Below, piece by piece: positions 17,706 to 26,889 of a DNA stretch of 64,000 bases; position 1 is the first letter of the stretch; each line of letters opens with the position of its first letter. The notes beneath the pieces were generated by a model. That model did not search any database and had not been told where the DNA came from. It was given only the letters and a program-made list of their open reading frames with translations. Position numbers and translations under genes: made by a program. Origin of the DNA: Bacillota bacterium (GTDB taxonomy: Bacteria > Bacillota > Clostridia > Acetivibrionales > DTU013); contig JAEZRE010000004.1 of the NCBI GenBank assembly GCA_023412915.1, positions 1 to 64,000 on the forward strand, in the 5' to 3' direction.

Positions 17706-19775
17706 ATGAAATGTAACAAGGAATACCGTCTTTCATTTACGGAAAAAGCAAAGGAAATAGTGAAAGGTCTGACATTGGAAGAGAAAGTGTCATTGATGGG
17801 CGGAAACTGGCCTCTTGACAAGATGATGGAAGAGGCCATGTCCGAAAAGAAGGATACTCATTATAATATGGTCCCATATCCGGCAGGCGGTGCGGCGGAA
17901 AAAGGTATCCCGCCGATGCTGTTTGTGGACGGGCCTCGAGGCGTCGTATGCGGAATAGGCGAAAGTACCTGTTTCCCTGTTTCCATGCTTCGCGGAGCGA
18001 CTTTCGATACCGATCTCGAGGAGCGTATCGGACAGGCTATCGGAGAGGAAGTAAGGGCTTTCGGTGGCAACACCTTCGCGGGAGTGTGCATCAACCTGCC
18101 CTACAATCCAGGCTGGGGTCGCAGCCAGGAAACCTACGGTGAGGAGTCATTCCACCTCGGGCAAATGGGTGCGGCGCTGGTTAGAGGTGTGCAAAGCAGG
18201 AACGTAATTGCCTGTGTAAAACACTATGCGTTCAACTCAATGGAAATTTCCAGATTCAAGGTAAGCGTCGAATGTGATAAACGCACTGAACGTGAAGTCT
18301 TTCTTCCTCACTTCAAGGATTGCATCGACGCCGGCGCAGCAAGCATAATGAGCTCATACAATCTGTATCGTTCCATGCGGTGCGGGCATCACAATTACCT
18401 TCTGAGCCAGGTGCTGAAGGATGAGTGGGACTTTGACGGTTTTGTGATGAGCGATTTCATTTGGGGGGTCAGAGATACCGTTGAAGCTGCAAATGGCGGA
18501 CAGGACATGGAAATGTGCTGCACACAGTACTTTGGCGAAAAGCTTGTAAGAGCTGTAAAGGACGGTTTTGTTCCGGAGTCTCGAATAGACGATGCTGCCA
18601 TAAGAATTGTCCGTACGCTGCTGGCATTCACAAAAGCCGATATAGCAGAATATCCGAAGGAGAAATATGTCGGCAGTCCGGGACATATAGCGCTTGCGAA
18701 GGAAGCTGCCAGAAAGGGAATCACTCTGCTCCAGAACAAGGACCGGGTACTTCCGTTCGACAGAAAGGACGTAAGGTCCGTAGCCTTGATCGGCAAGCTT
18801 GGCAAAAAGGAAGTTATAGGTGACTGGGGCTCAAGCCGCGTATTCCCGGCATATGTAGTTACACCCTACCAGGGCTTGAAAAACATAGCGGCAGATGTGA
18901 ATATTTCGTACTGTGACGGAAGCGACCTGGAAGAGGCAAAGGCTGCCGCACGTAAAGCGGACGCTGTTGTTTTTGTTGTTGGATACGACCATGATGATGA
19001 AGGCGAATATATTTCGGAGGATCAGAATGTAGGTTCCAACTTCTCAGTCGGAGGCGACCGCCGGAATCTCGGACTTCATGAGGATGAGGTCAGGCTCGTC
19101 AAAGAGGTAGGGCCGCTTAATACAAATTCCGCAGTGGTGCTGGTCGGAGGAAATATGATCATGATGTCCGAATGGAAGGACAGTGTGAGCGCAATACTCA
19201 TGGCCTACTATGCAGGTCAGGAAGGCGGTAACGCCCTGGCCGAGATACTGTTCGGAGATGTCAACCCAAGCGGTAAGCTGCCATATGTCGTGCCATTCAA
19301 AGAGAGCGATATGCCCGGGGTCGATTGGGATACGCAATCCCAATGGTACGATTATTACCACGGTTATACCAAATTGGAGAAAGAGGGCATAACTCCGCTT
19401 CTGCCATATGGCTTCGGTTTATCCTACACGCAGTTCGAGCTATCGTCACCCGGCTTCCGGACAGATGGCAGCTATGTGTATGCAGGCTGTAACGTGAAGA
19501 ATACCGGCGACGTTGACGGAACACAGGTTGTTCAGATGTATGCGGGCTTCAGAAATTCACACGTCGACAGGCCCGTAAAGCTGCTGCGGGGGTTCTCGAG
19601 GGTAGAACTGAAAACGGGTGAGGAGAAGAATGTGACCATAGCCTGCCCCATTGAGAAATTAAAATGGTATAATCCCAAAACATCGGCTTGGGAGCTCGAA
19701 CATATGGAATATGAGCTGTACATCGGCTTCAGCGGCGCTGAGGAGGACCTTGTGAAGGGTACAATTGTGCTTTGA
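17706..19775 (+). CDS. Glycoside hydrolase family 3 (beta-glucosidase-like)
   Basis: 689 residues, GGGAGGGG before the ATG, no signal peptide, so it acts on imported sugar in the cytoplasm. The N-terminal TIM-barrel contains the GH3 signature with the nucleophile Asp in FDGFVMSDFIWGV (about residues 240-252). A C-terminal alpha/beta sandwich (GITLLQNKDRVLPF onward) and a fibronectin-III-like domain (about 590-689, PVKLLRGFSRVELKTGE) follow. This is the usual length for a three-domain GH3. Position after the permeases suggests hydrolysis of the transported beta-linked oligosaccharide; the specificity cannot be read from the sequence. Confidence 0.93.
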   Translation: MKCNKEYRLSFTEKAKEIVKGLTLEEKVSLMGGNWPLDKMMEEAMSEKKDTHYNMVPYPAGGAAEKGIPPMLFVDGPRGVVCGIGESTCFPVSMLRGATFDTDLEERIGQAIGEEVRAFGGNTFAGVCINLPYNPGWGRSQETYGEESFHLGQMGAALVRGVQSRNVIACVKHYAFNSMEISRFKVSVECDKRTEREVFLPHFKDCIDAGAASIMSSYNLYRSMRCGHHNYLLSQVLKDEWDFDGFVMSDFIWGVRDTVEAANGGQDMEMCCTQYFGEKLVRAVKDGFVPESRIDDAAIRIVRTLLAFTKADIAEYPKEKYVGSPGHIALAKEAARKGITLLQNKDRVLPFDRKDVRSVALIGKLGKKEVIGDWGSSRVFPAYVVTPYQGLKNIAADVNISYCDGSDLEEAKAAARKADAVVFVVGYDHDDEGEYISEDQNVGSNFSVGGDRRNLGLHEDEVRLVKEVGPLNTNSAVVLVGGNMIMMSEWKDSVSAILMAYYAGQEGGNALAEILFGDVNPSGKLPYVVPFKESDMPGVDWDTQSQWYDYYHGYTKLEKEGITPLLPYGFGLSYTQFELSSPGFRTDGSYVYAGCNVKNTGDVDGTQVVQMYAGFRNSHVDRPVKLLRGFSRVELKTGEEKNVTIACPIEKLKWYNPKTSAWELEHMEYELYIGFSGAEEDLVKGTIVL

Positions 19776-19781
19776 AAAGGA

Positions 19782-19836
19782 AAGCCGGCAGCCGGTATTA
19801 CCTCTCTTTTTATCTGTAATATCGGCATCCCGGCTT
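19782..19836. terminator. Hairpin after the GH3 gene
   Basis: An imperfect inverted repeat (AAGCCGGCAGCCGGTATTAC against GTAATATCGGCATCCCGGCTT) follows the GH3 stop. There is no strong T tract, so termination may be weak and the downstream two-component genes may be partly co-transcribed. Confidence 0.5.
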
Positions 19837-19903
19837 ACTTTATGTTAATATAGTAATATCAGTGGTAAAACGTTATTCCAGTTCATAAGGAATAGGTGAA
19901 ATA

Positions 19904-21691
19904 GTGGACAGATTATGGAAGAGCAAGTTCAGCAGTTGGAATCTGGACAAAAAAATCTACGCTGTCATAACCGGTCTGAGTTATGCCATTTCGATCATAA
20001 TGCTTGCTATTTTCACTACCTTTTACATTTCGTCCTTTATAGGCCAATCGAACAATATTACAAATGACCAATTGGCTTCAATGGTCGTCAATTACGAGTC
20101 GGCACTGGATTCTTACAAGGAACTTGCGGAATCGATCATCATAGACGATTCCTTCCAACAATATCTGAAATGCGGCGGTAAGAGCAGCTATAAGTATTAC
20201 GGTCTGGTAAGCGGTGTGAAGAACACTCTTCAAAATGTTTTCAATATGCATTCCAACATGCGGTTCGTCGCGGTCGTCAGCTATTATTTCGAGGACACCG
20301 TATATAAAAGTACGATCACAAAAATTTCGAACAACTTTCGAATGGTCTATGAAAAAGACTATGGCGACAGCAATTTCAGCTGTGAACGCGGAACGCTCCG
20401 ATTAAGCTACAATGATGCGTATTTGAAAAACAACAATAACATGCTTAATGTATATATGCCTATTTATAACACTACCAATATGATCCACGAAATAGGGCTG
20501 TTGTGCATGATTTTCGACAATAGTTTGTTTGAAGGAATACCTCCGGAAAAAAACGCTATAAAATACGATTCGGAGCTGTTTATGGTGGATACCTCAAGCT
20601 TGATTGTCTCCTGTACGGACAACGGCCTCATAAATTCGGAATTTGAGTATTCGGGATTGTTGAAAGGGACCAGCGGGAACTTCGTCAAGGGGAATAGTCT
20701 GTATAACTACCGGAAAGTAGGAGATTGGAATTATTTTCTCATCAGCAGGATCCCATTGATGAAGATGTACAGGGACAATATCATAGTAGTGGTCCTGCTT
20801 GTTTTAATGACTGTGGCAGTGACATATTTCGGTCTGAAAATATGCAAGGGTATCATAAACAGAACCTATCATCCTATAGATAACATAATAAGAGGGATGA
20901 ACGACGCGGCGGAAGGAAAACTGGATGTGCGCGTCAATATGGAAAATGTGGGCGTTGATTTTGTCAAGCTTGCCAACGGTTTCAACTATATGATGGAGGA
21001 AATCAAGACACTAATGGAGCAAGTCAAACTGGAACAGCATCAAATGGACCAGATCAGGTTCAATGCACTGCAGTCCCAGATCCAGCCGCATTTTCTCTAC
21101 AATACGCTCGACTGTATACATTGGCAGGCGAGCGCCGACGGGAACAAGGAGTTGTCGATGTTTGTAAAGGCGCTTGCCCAGTATTACAGATTGTGCCTCA
21201 GCAAAGGCAAGGACGTAATCTGCCTGGAACAGGAAATCGACCATGTGAGAAATTATCTAATCATCCAGAATATACGGTATGACAACATAATAAGCAGTAC
21301 CATCGATATTGAGGAGGACTGCAAAAAGGTGCTGATCCCCAAAATCACATTGCAGCCTCTGGTAGAAAATTCGATATATCACGGGATCAAAATCAAGGAA
21401 GGCAAAAGGGGGGAATTGAAAATAACCGCCCGCAAAATGAACGGCGATACTTTTATAGTATTGGAAGACGACGGGACAGGCATGACGGAGGAACAGATCC
21501 GCAACATGAACAATTCCATTTCCGAGTACGACAAGGATTTCGGGTATGGAATCCGGAATGTGAACAAGAGGATCGAAATATTGTTTGGCAAAGAATACGG
21601 ATTGCATTACTCAAAGAATGAATCAGGCGGAGTGACTGTGACTATACGGCTTCCCGGTGTGGAAGCCTGCAGATTCGAAGAGGTGATGTAA
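19904..21691 (+). CDS. YesM-type sensor histidine kinase
   Basis: 595 residues from a GTG (AATAGGTGAAATAGTG). A transmembrane helix at about 22-45, an extracytoplasmic sensor region of about 240 residues, a second helix at about 290-310, then HAMP. The His-kinase motif is in QSQIQPHFLYNTLDCIHWQ (about residue 395) and the ATPase domain in LVENSIYHGIK...EDDGTGMTEEQI. This architecture is that of YesM-like kinases that control carbohydrate uptake together with AraC-type regulators. It overlaps the regulator gene by one base. Confidence 0.93.
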   Translation: MDRLWKSKFSSWNLDKKIYAVITGLSYAISIIMLAIFTTFYISSFIGQSNNITNDQLASMVVNYESALDSYKELAESIIIDDSFQQYLKCGGKSSYKYYGLVSGVKNTLQNVFNMHSNMRFVAVVSYYFEDTVYKSTITKISNNFRMVYEKDYGDSNFSCERGTLRLSYNDAYLKNNNNMLNVYMPIYNTTNMIHEIGLLCMIFDNSLFEGIPPEKNAIKYDSELFMVDTSSLIVSCTDNGLINSEFEYSGLLKGTSGNFVKGNSLYNYRKVGDWNYFLISRIPLMKMYRDNIIVVVLLVLMTVAVTYFGLKICKGIINRTYHPIDNIIRGMNDAAEGKLDVRVNMENVGVDFVKLANGFNYMMEEIKTLMEQVKLEQHQMDQIRFNALQSQIQPHFLYNTLDCIHWQASADGNKELSMFVKALAQYYRLCLSKGKDVICLEQEIDHVRNYLIIQNIRYDNIISSTIDIEEDCKKVLIPKITLQPLVENSIYHGIKIKEGKRGELKITARKMNGDTFIVLEDDGTGMTEEQIRNMNNSISEYDKDFGYGIRNVNKRIEILFGKEYGLHYSKNESGGVTVTIRLPGVEACRFEEVM

Positions 21692-23268
21692 TGTACAGCG
21701 CGCTTATAGTGGATGACGAAAAACTGATAAGGCTTGGGATGCGCAAGGCAATACCCTGGAATTCCATTGGGATCGGTGAGGTTTATGTAGCCCAGTCAGG
21801 CAGGGAAGCTCTCGATGTCATCAGGGAAAAAAAGCCCGAGATACTCATTACCGATATTAAAATGGATGAAATGACGGGACTGGACCTCATTGATCAGGCC
21901 AAACACTTCGTACCCGAGATAAAGGTAATCGTATTGACGGGGTATGACGAATTCGAATATGCAAGGCAGTGCATCAAGCTAAAGGTGCACGACTTTTTTC
22001 TTAAACCTATCGATGAAAATGCTTTGGTTGAATCACTCAAAAAACAGACCGCAGCTTTGGAAGCCGGTAAGATCAAAAAACTGGCGGACATCAACGAAAA
22101 CCGTGCCCGAGCAGTGACAGAACAGATGCAGATAGAAAACTTCCTCAGGAATCTGGCATGTAACGCCAGGAATCAACAGGACGGTGAAATAGTGAAATTC
22201 TGCAGGGAATACAATTACCACCCGGAACAGTATGTACAAGCGGCCATTATTGTTCCAGCCCTGTATGAAGACAGTGACAACGACGTTGAAAACTTTACCG
22301 CGCTGACTATAAAAAATATCTGTATCGGTATGGTGGATGCTCAAAACAGAGGGCTGACCTTCATGGATAATTGCGGCAGGATCGTAATCGCCTTTTTTCT
22401 CAGCGGGAGGAAAAGCGGTATACTGGAATGGGTTAAGGAACTGAACGGCATTTTGAGGGATGAGTGCGGAAAAAAGCCCAGAGTAGTCGTTGGCAATCCC
22501 GTGCAGGGAGTCAGGCATCTGAAAACCTCATATAACGATGCTGTGGATTTGTTGAAATACGGTGAAGCTGTTCATGATGAAATCATACAGACAATAGGTG
22601 CCCGAAAAAAGGATACCCTGTTCAAGGAAGTATTCCTGGAAATTAAAAACGCAATGTGTGAAAACATAGCGGAGCCGGACAAGGTACTGAGTAAATTCGA
22701 ACGGTTTTGTCAGGCGACGGATACCTACAATGTCTCGGATACCTATATCCGAAGATGTTGCTATGAGCTTGCCTCCTCGGTATTCTACTCCTTTATCTGC
22801 CATTCGGGGTCGAACGCCGATGCGGCATTGAACGTGTTTTTGAATAACTTGACGAACGTGAGCGGAGAGGGGCTGTTCGGCCTTACAAAGGGCTTTCTTA
22901 CAAACTTGTTGGGCAGCAGGGATGACAAGTGTTTTCACGAAATTGTGGACAAGGCGAAGCGCTATATTGCCGCGCATTTACCCGACGACTTGTCCGTTTC
23001 CGATATCGCGGCCTCTCTTTATGTTACGCCCAACTATTTGTCCAGGCTTTTTAAAAAGGTCACGGGAGAGGGTTGCAACGAATATATAGTAAGAAAGCGG
23101 ATAGAAAAGGCGAAGCTGCTCCTCGAGACTACCAATTTTAAAACGAGCAGGATCGCGCTGATGGTCGGATACCGCGACACCAATTATTTTTCGCTTGCCG
23201 TTAAAAAGAATACCGGCATGTCTCCGAAAAAATACAGAGAGGTTCGCAAGCTGAACAAGACAGGGTAA
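21691..23268 (+). CDS. YesN-type response regulator with AraC DNA-binding domain
   Basis: 525 residues. Receiver domain at 1-120 (VDDEKLIR; phosphoacceptor Asp in ILITDIKMDEMTG; Lys in FFLKPI). A linker of about 280 residues follows. The C-terminal AraC/XylS double helix-turn-helix covers about 425-525 (VSDIAASLYVTPNYLSRLFKKVTGEG ... MVGYRDTNYFSLAVKKNTGMSPKKYRE). It most likely activates the binding-protein/permease/GH3 genes just upstream when the substrate sugar is sensed. Confidence 0.94.
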   Translation: MYSALIVDDEKLIRLGMRKAIPWNSIGIGEVYVAQSGREALDVIREKKPEILITDIKMDEMTGLDLIDQAKHFVPEIKVIVLTGYDEFEYARQCIKLKVHDFFLKPIDENALVESLKKQTAALEAGKIKKLADINENRARAVTEQMQIENFLRNLACNARNQQDGEIVKFCREYNYHPEQYVQAAIIVPALYEDSDNDVENFTALTIKNICIGMVDAQNRGLTFMDNCGRIVIAFFLSGRKSGILEWVKELNGILRDECGKKPRVVVGNPVQGVRHLKTSYNDAVDLLKYGEAVHDEIIQTIGARKKDTLFKEVFLEIKNAMCENIAEPDKVLSKFERFCQATDTYNVSDTYIRRCCYELASSVFYSFICHSGSNADAALNVFLNNLTNVSGEGLFGLTKGFLTNLLGSRDDKCFHEIVDKAKRYIAAHLPDDLSVSDIAASLYVTPNYLSRLFKKVTGEGCNEYIVRKRIEKAKLLLETTNFKTSRIALMVGYRDTNYFSLAVKKNTGMSPKKYREVRKLNKTG

Positions 23269-23308
23269 ATGCAATGCCTATATCCGGATTGAAGCAGAAA
23301 AACATATA

Positions 23309-23337
23309 TTGACATATGTCGATACATAAACTATTAT
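23309..23337 (+). promoter_or_regulatory. sigma-A promoter of the valS leader
   Basis: TTGACA at 23309-23314 and TATTAT at 23332-23337 with a 17-bp spacer, located just before the T-box leader. Confidence 0.85.
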
Positions 23338-23345
23338 TATATAAA

Positions 23346-23650
23346 CAAACACAGACAAAACGGCGTTGACGAGGAGGAGTACATACGCTCCCGATGCAAA
23401 GAGAGAAGACGGACGGTGCAAGTCTTCGTGAGGGGAGTATGGAAGTAGCCTTTGAGCAGTGAACCGAAAGGATTTGATCCAAGTAGGCTTCAACGGAATT
23501 TTCCACCGTTAAAGGGAAAGCAGTATCGGTTATCCTGTTGGATCGCCCGTACTGGCAGAGTGCAGAGTATTTTCTGAATTCAGGTGGTACCACGAACACA
23601 TAGGTTCGCCCTGAGCAAACGTTTTAACGTTGGCTTGAGGCGGACTTTTT
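23346..23650 (+). promoter_or_regulatory. T-box leader (valine-type) of valS
   Basis: The hallmark T-box sequence with core TGGTACCACG is at about 23583-23594, with UGGU suited to pair with the tRNA acceptor end A-CCA. Stem I is visible: CTCCC/GGGGAG and GAAGAC/GTCTTC around an AAAGAGAG distal loop. A likely specifier codon GTA (Val) is at 23445-23447, opposite an AGTA-type internal-loop strand. The leader ends in a terminator hairpin (GTTCGCCCTGAGC against GGCTTGAGGCGGAC, then TTTTT). Uncharged tRNA-Val should favour the antiterminator and allow valS expression. Confidence 0.9.
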
Positions 23651-23681
23651 GATTTAATTGAACATATTGCAGTCTTGTTCA

Positions 23682-23716
23682 AAAATCAGAGGCCCTCGAA
23701 AAGCCTCTGATTTTTA
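23682..23716 (+). terminator. Second terminator between the T-box and valS
   Basis: AAAATCAGAGGC (23682-23693) pairs with GCCTCTGATTTT (23703-23714), followed by more T residues. It is a complete intrinsic terminator placed after the T-box terminator and 30 bp before the valS start, which is unusual. Confidence 0.8.
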
Positions 23717-23747
23717 TATAGTTTTGAAAATTAAGGAGGTATCGGGT

Positions 23748-26210
23748 ATGGAAAGGAATTATGATTTTAAACTGGCAGAAAAGGATATGCAGCGGCTGTG
23801 GAAGGAAAACAATGTCTATCGCTTCGATGAACAAAGCGGCAGGGAAATCTATTCCATAGACACTCCGCCGCCTACAGTCAGCGGAAGCCTTCATATCGGC
23901 CATATTTTTTCCTATACGCAGGCTGAAATGATAGCGCGCTTCAGACGCATGCGGGGGTATAACGTTTTTTATCCCTTCGGCTTCGACGATAACGGCCTTC
24001 CGACCGAAAGGCTGGTCGAACGCGAAGAAGGTGTTTATGCGAAGGATTTGCCGCGAAGCGAATTCATAGAAAAATGTAAAGGCACGGCGGCCAAGTATGT
24101 CGAGGAATTCAAGGAGCTCTGGCAATCGCTCGGCTTTTCGGTCGATTGGTCTCTTCAATATGAAACAGTCGGCCCAATGGCGCAGAGGATATCCCAGAAA
24201 TCGTTCATCGAGCTTTACAAGGCTGGGAAAGCGTACATGAAGGAGTCTCCTGTGTTATGGTGCACGGAATGCCGGACATCGATCGCTCAGGCGGAGCTGG
24301 ATACCAGGGATAAGGATACGGTTTTCAGTTACATCCCGTTCAGGTTAACCGAAAAATCGGATGCTGACAACACTTCGGGGGAAAATGCCGGTACAGCCGG
24401 TACTGTTGACGAAGCTATCGCAGCCGGTAATGACTCGGCAAATACCCGGGGCTCCTTGCCTGTCGCAACAACGCGCCCCGAGCTGCTCTACGGCTGCGTT
24501 TGTCTCTTTGTCAATCCTCAGGACCCGAGATATGAGAAGTACATCGGAAGAAGCGCGGTTGTTCCGATGTATGATTACGAGATTCCCATTATGGCCGACG
24601 ATAAGGTCGGCATGGACAAAGGCACAGGCGTCGTTATGTGCGCGACCTTCGGGGATAGTACCGACGCCGGTTGGTATGAAACGCACAAGCTGCCATACAG
24701 GAAAGTCATCCTGCCGGACGGGACGATAACTCCGGAGGTTCCGTTCATAGGCGGCCTTGCCGTTCCGGCAGCCAGGAAGCAGATCATCCGTTTGCTTGAA
24801 GAAAACGGGCTGCTGATCAGGTCGGAACAGATCACGCACTCTGTCGCGGTTCACGAACGCTGCGGAAAAGAGATCGAGATCATACCGTCGAAGCAGTGGT
24901 ACATCGATATATTGTCGAACAGGGAAGCGTTCCTGAAGGCGGCCGATGAAATAAACTGGTATCCGGAAAATATGAAGAGCCGCTATAAATTGTGGGTCGA
25001 AAATCTGAAGTGGGACTGGTGCATATCAAGACAGCGCTATTTCGGTGTTCCCTTTCCTGTCTGGTACTGCAAGTCCTGCGGCAAACCGGTGGCAGCCGGT
25101 GAAGAGACCCTGCCGGTCGATCCGCGGGAAGCCTCGCCGGAGACCCCATGCAGCTGCGGCTGTACGGAATTTATCCCTGAGAACTCAGTTTTTGATACCT
25201 GGGCGACATCTTCGGTCACCCCTCAGATAAATGCAAAATGGGGCGAGGCTGGCGACATAAGTTCAAAGCTGATGCCTATGGGGCTACGGACACAGGCGCA
25301 TGAGATCATCCGCACCTGGGCGTTCTATACGATCGTCAAAAGTCTTTACCATACAGGCAGGATACCCTGGAAGGATATAATGATATGCGGTTTTGTTCTG
25401 GCCAAAAAAGGTGAGAAGATAAGCAAGTCGAAAAACAACTCGGAGCTTTCGCCAAACGCTCTTATCGGCGCACATTCCGCAGACGTTATCCGTTACTGGT
25501 CCGCAAATTCGAAATTGGGGACTGATACCTTTTTCTCGCAGGATGAGCTGGGGATCGCTAAAAGGTTCGTTACAAAACTCTGGAACGCGGCAAGGTTCGC
25601 GATTTCGCACCTGCAGGATTACGATCCGGGAGTGGAGATGGAATTGCTCCCTGTCGACCGTTGGATAATGGAAAGCTGCAGCAGAACCAAAAGTGGGGCT
25701 GCAGAACTGCTGAATCAGTACGAGACAGGCTCTGCAAGGCATTTGACGGACGACTTCTTCTGGAAGGATTTCTGCGATTATTATCTGGAAATAGTCAAGG
25801 AACGGCTCTATCAGCCCGATATACACGGCGCGGAAGGACGCAGGTCTGCTCAGAAGGCGTTATACCATACGCTTCTGAATATACTGAAGCTGTATGCGAT
25901 CTACGTCCCGCATATAACGGAGTTTATTTACCAGGGGTTTTTCAGGGAACACGAGAAAAATGTGTCTCTTCATTTGCTGAGCTGGACTAATGAAAGTCCG
26001 GCGGAAAATGATATAATGGACTTCGGGGATAAGCTGAAGGAAGTCATCGCCGACGCCAGAAAATTCAAGTCGGAACATTCTCTTTCAATGAAGGCGGAGA
26101 TGGACGAGATAGTCATAAATACCGATGAAAGGCTTATAGGCTTGTTCGAACGGACGATACCGGATATAAGGGCCTGCTGCAATGCCAGGGAAGTGAGGCT
26201 GGTCCTCTGA
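23748..26210 (+). CDS. valS: Valyl-tRNA synthetase, short archaeal/Rickettsia-like form
   Basis: 820 residues from the ATG at 23748 (GGAGGT, 7 bp spacing). It charges tRNA-Val with valine. Class I motifs: HIGH in GSLHIGHIFSY and KISKSK in KGEKISKSKNN. The stretch GFDDNGLPTERLVE is typical of the archaeal/Rickettsia-like ValS group. A zinc-ribbon-like insert has CKSCGKP and CSCGC. The CP1 editing domain carries an extra Ala/Gly/Ser/Asn-rich segment of about 35 residues just before VATTRPELL. The C-terminal coiled-coil arm of standard bacterial ValS is absent. Controlled by the T-box upstream. Valine specificity rests on family resemblance and the Val-type T-box. Confidence 0.9.
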   Translation: MERNYDFKLAEKDMQRLWKENNVYRFDEQSGREIYSIDTPPPTVSGSLHIGHIFSYTQAEMIARFRRMRGYNVFYPFGFDDNGLPTERLVEREEGVYAKDLPRSEFIEKCKGTAAKYVEEFKELWQSLGFSVDWSLQYETVGPMAQRISQKSFIELYKAGKAYMKESPVLWCTECRTSIAQAELDTRDKDTVFSYIPFRLTEKSDADNTSGENAGTAGTVDEAIAAGNDSANTRGSLPVATTRPELLYGCVCLFVNPQDPRYEKYIGRSAVVPMYDYEIPIMADDKVGMDKGTGVVMCATFGDSTDAGWYETHKLPYRKVILPDGTITPEVPFIGGLAVPAARKQIIRLLEENGLLIRSEQITHSVAVHERCGKEIEIIPSKQWYIDILSNREAFLKAADEINWYPENMKSRYKLWVENLKWDWCISRQRYFGVPFPVWYCKSCGKPVAAGEETLPVDPREASPETPCSCGCTEFIPENSVFDTWATSSVTPQINAKWGEAGDISSKLMPMGLRTQAHEIIRTWAFYTIVKSLYHTGRIPWKDIMICGFVLAKKGEKISKSKNNSELSPNALIGAHSADVIRYWSANSKLGTDTFFSQDELGIAKRFVTKLWNAARFAISHLQDYDPGVEMELLPVDRWIMESCSRTKSGAAELLNQYETGSARHLTDDFFWKDFCDYYLEIVKERLYQPDIHGAEGRRSAQKALYHTLLNILKLYAIYVPHITEFIYQGFFREHEKNVSLHLLSWTNESPAENDIMDFGDKLKEVIADARKFKSEHSLSMKAEMDEIVINTDERLIGLFERTIPDIRACCNAREVRLVL

Positions 26211-26309
26211 CACGGGTAGCTTCGGCAGTCGTCGGAAAAAGAAGCTCGTAATGGTGATATATTGTCAACGAGGGCTGACGGGAAAAATAACAACAGCGAG
26301 GTCATATAT

Positions 26310-26564
26310 ATGAATTGCAGGCAAGGATGCGGTGCGTGCTGCATCGCGCCTTCGATAACATCGCCGATACCGGGGATGCCGGAAGGGAAGCCCTCCGGCG
26401 TCCGCTGTATACAATTGACCGGCGACAATAAATGCAAGCTTTTCGGAAAGCCTGAAAGACCGAAATTTTGTGCAGGTCTTAAGCCTTCTGACGAAATGTG
26501 CGGAGAATCGGCGGCGGAGGCTTTGAGGTATCTGTACCGCCTCGAAAGGGACACAAAACCGTGA
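26310..26564 (+). CDS. YkgJ/YeiW-like cysteine-cluster protein
   Basis: 84 residues from the ATG at 26310 (GCGAGGT upstream). It begins MNCRQGCGACCIAPSI and keeps further cysteines at C(I)QL..., KCKLFGK, FCAGL and MCGE. The pattern matches the small YkgJ-type Fe-S/zinc cysteine-cluster family (UPF0153). Function unknown; it may bind a metal cluster. It lies 100 bp after valS without a clear terminator between. Confidence 0.88.
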   Translation: MNCRQGCGACCIAPSITSPIPGMPEGKPSGVRCIQLTGDNKCKLFGKPERPKFCAGLKPSDEMCGESAAEALRYLYRLERDTKP

Positions 26565-26680
26565 ATGCCGGACATACCGGGTTTTACAGGCTGAGGTTTC
26601 TTAAAACATATTGTTGAATACAGCAAAAGGATGAATTATAATAAAAAAGTAGTTTACCACTAACAATTTACTTTCTAAAT

Positions 26681-26782
26681 GACAGAGTAGATCATTGCGC
26701 GTGAAGTGCCAGCCGGACGGGAAGTTGCCGCTGGACGAAAAATCCTTGGGATTTGCGGTGCATTGATCGCATTCCGCTGCCA
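26681..26782 (+). promoter_or_regulatory. Tetrahydrofolate riboswitch upstream of folT
   Basis: The stretch from GACAGAGTAGATCATTGCG to GCATTGATCGCATTCCGCTG carries conserved blocks of the THF (folT) riboswitch: the AGAGTAGAT 5' element, the CGTGAAGTG segment, and the GCGGTGCATTGATCGCATTCCGCT 3' half that pairs back to the 5' block. It lies about 110 bp upstream of a FolT-type folate transporter, the standard position. A TTTCCTTC stretch at 26793-26800 can pair with GAAGGAAA next to the folT Shine-Dalgarno, suggesting translational control. Confidence 0.88.
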
Positions 26783-26889
26783 CATGAGGGCATTTCCTTC
26801 CTTCTGTGACGCCATGTCGTTGAGAAGGGGCCTGTCCGCTGCCGAAAGTCTTTCGGTACGGAGGCCTATGAAGGAAAGGAGGTGCTGGA

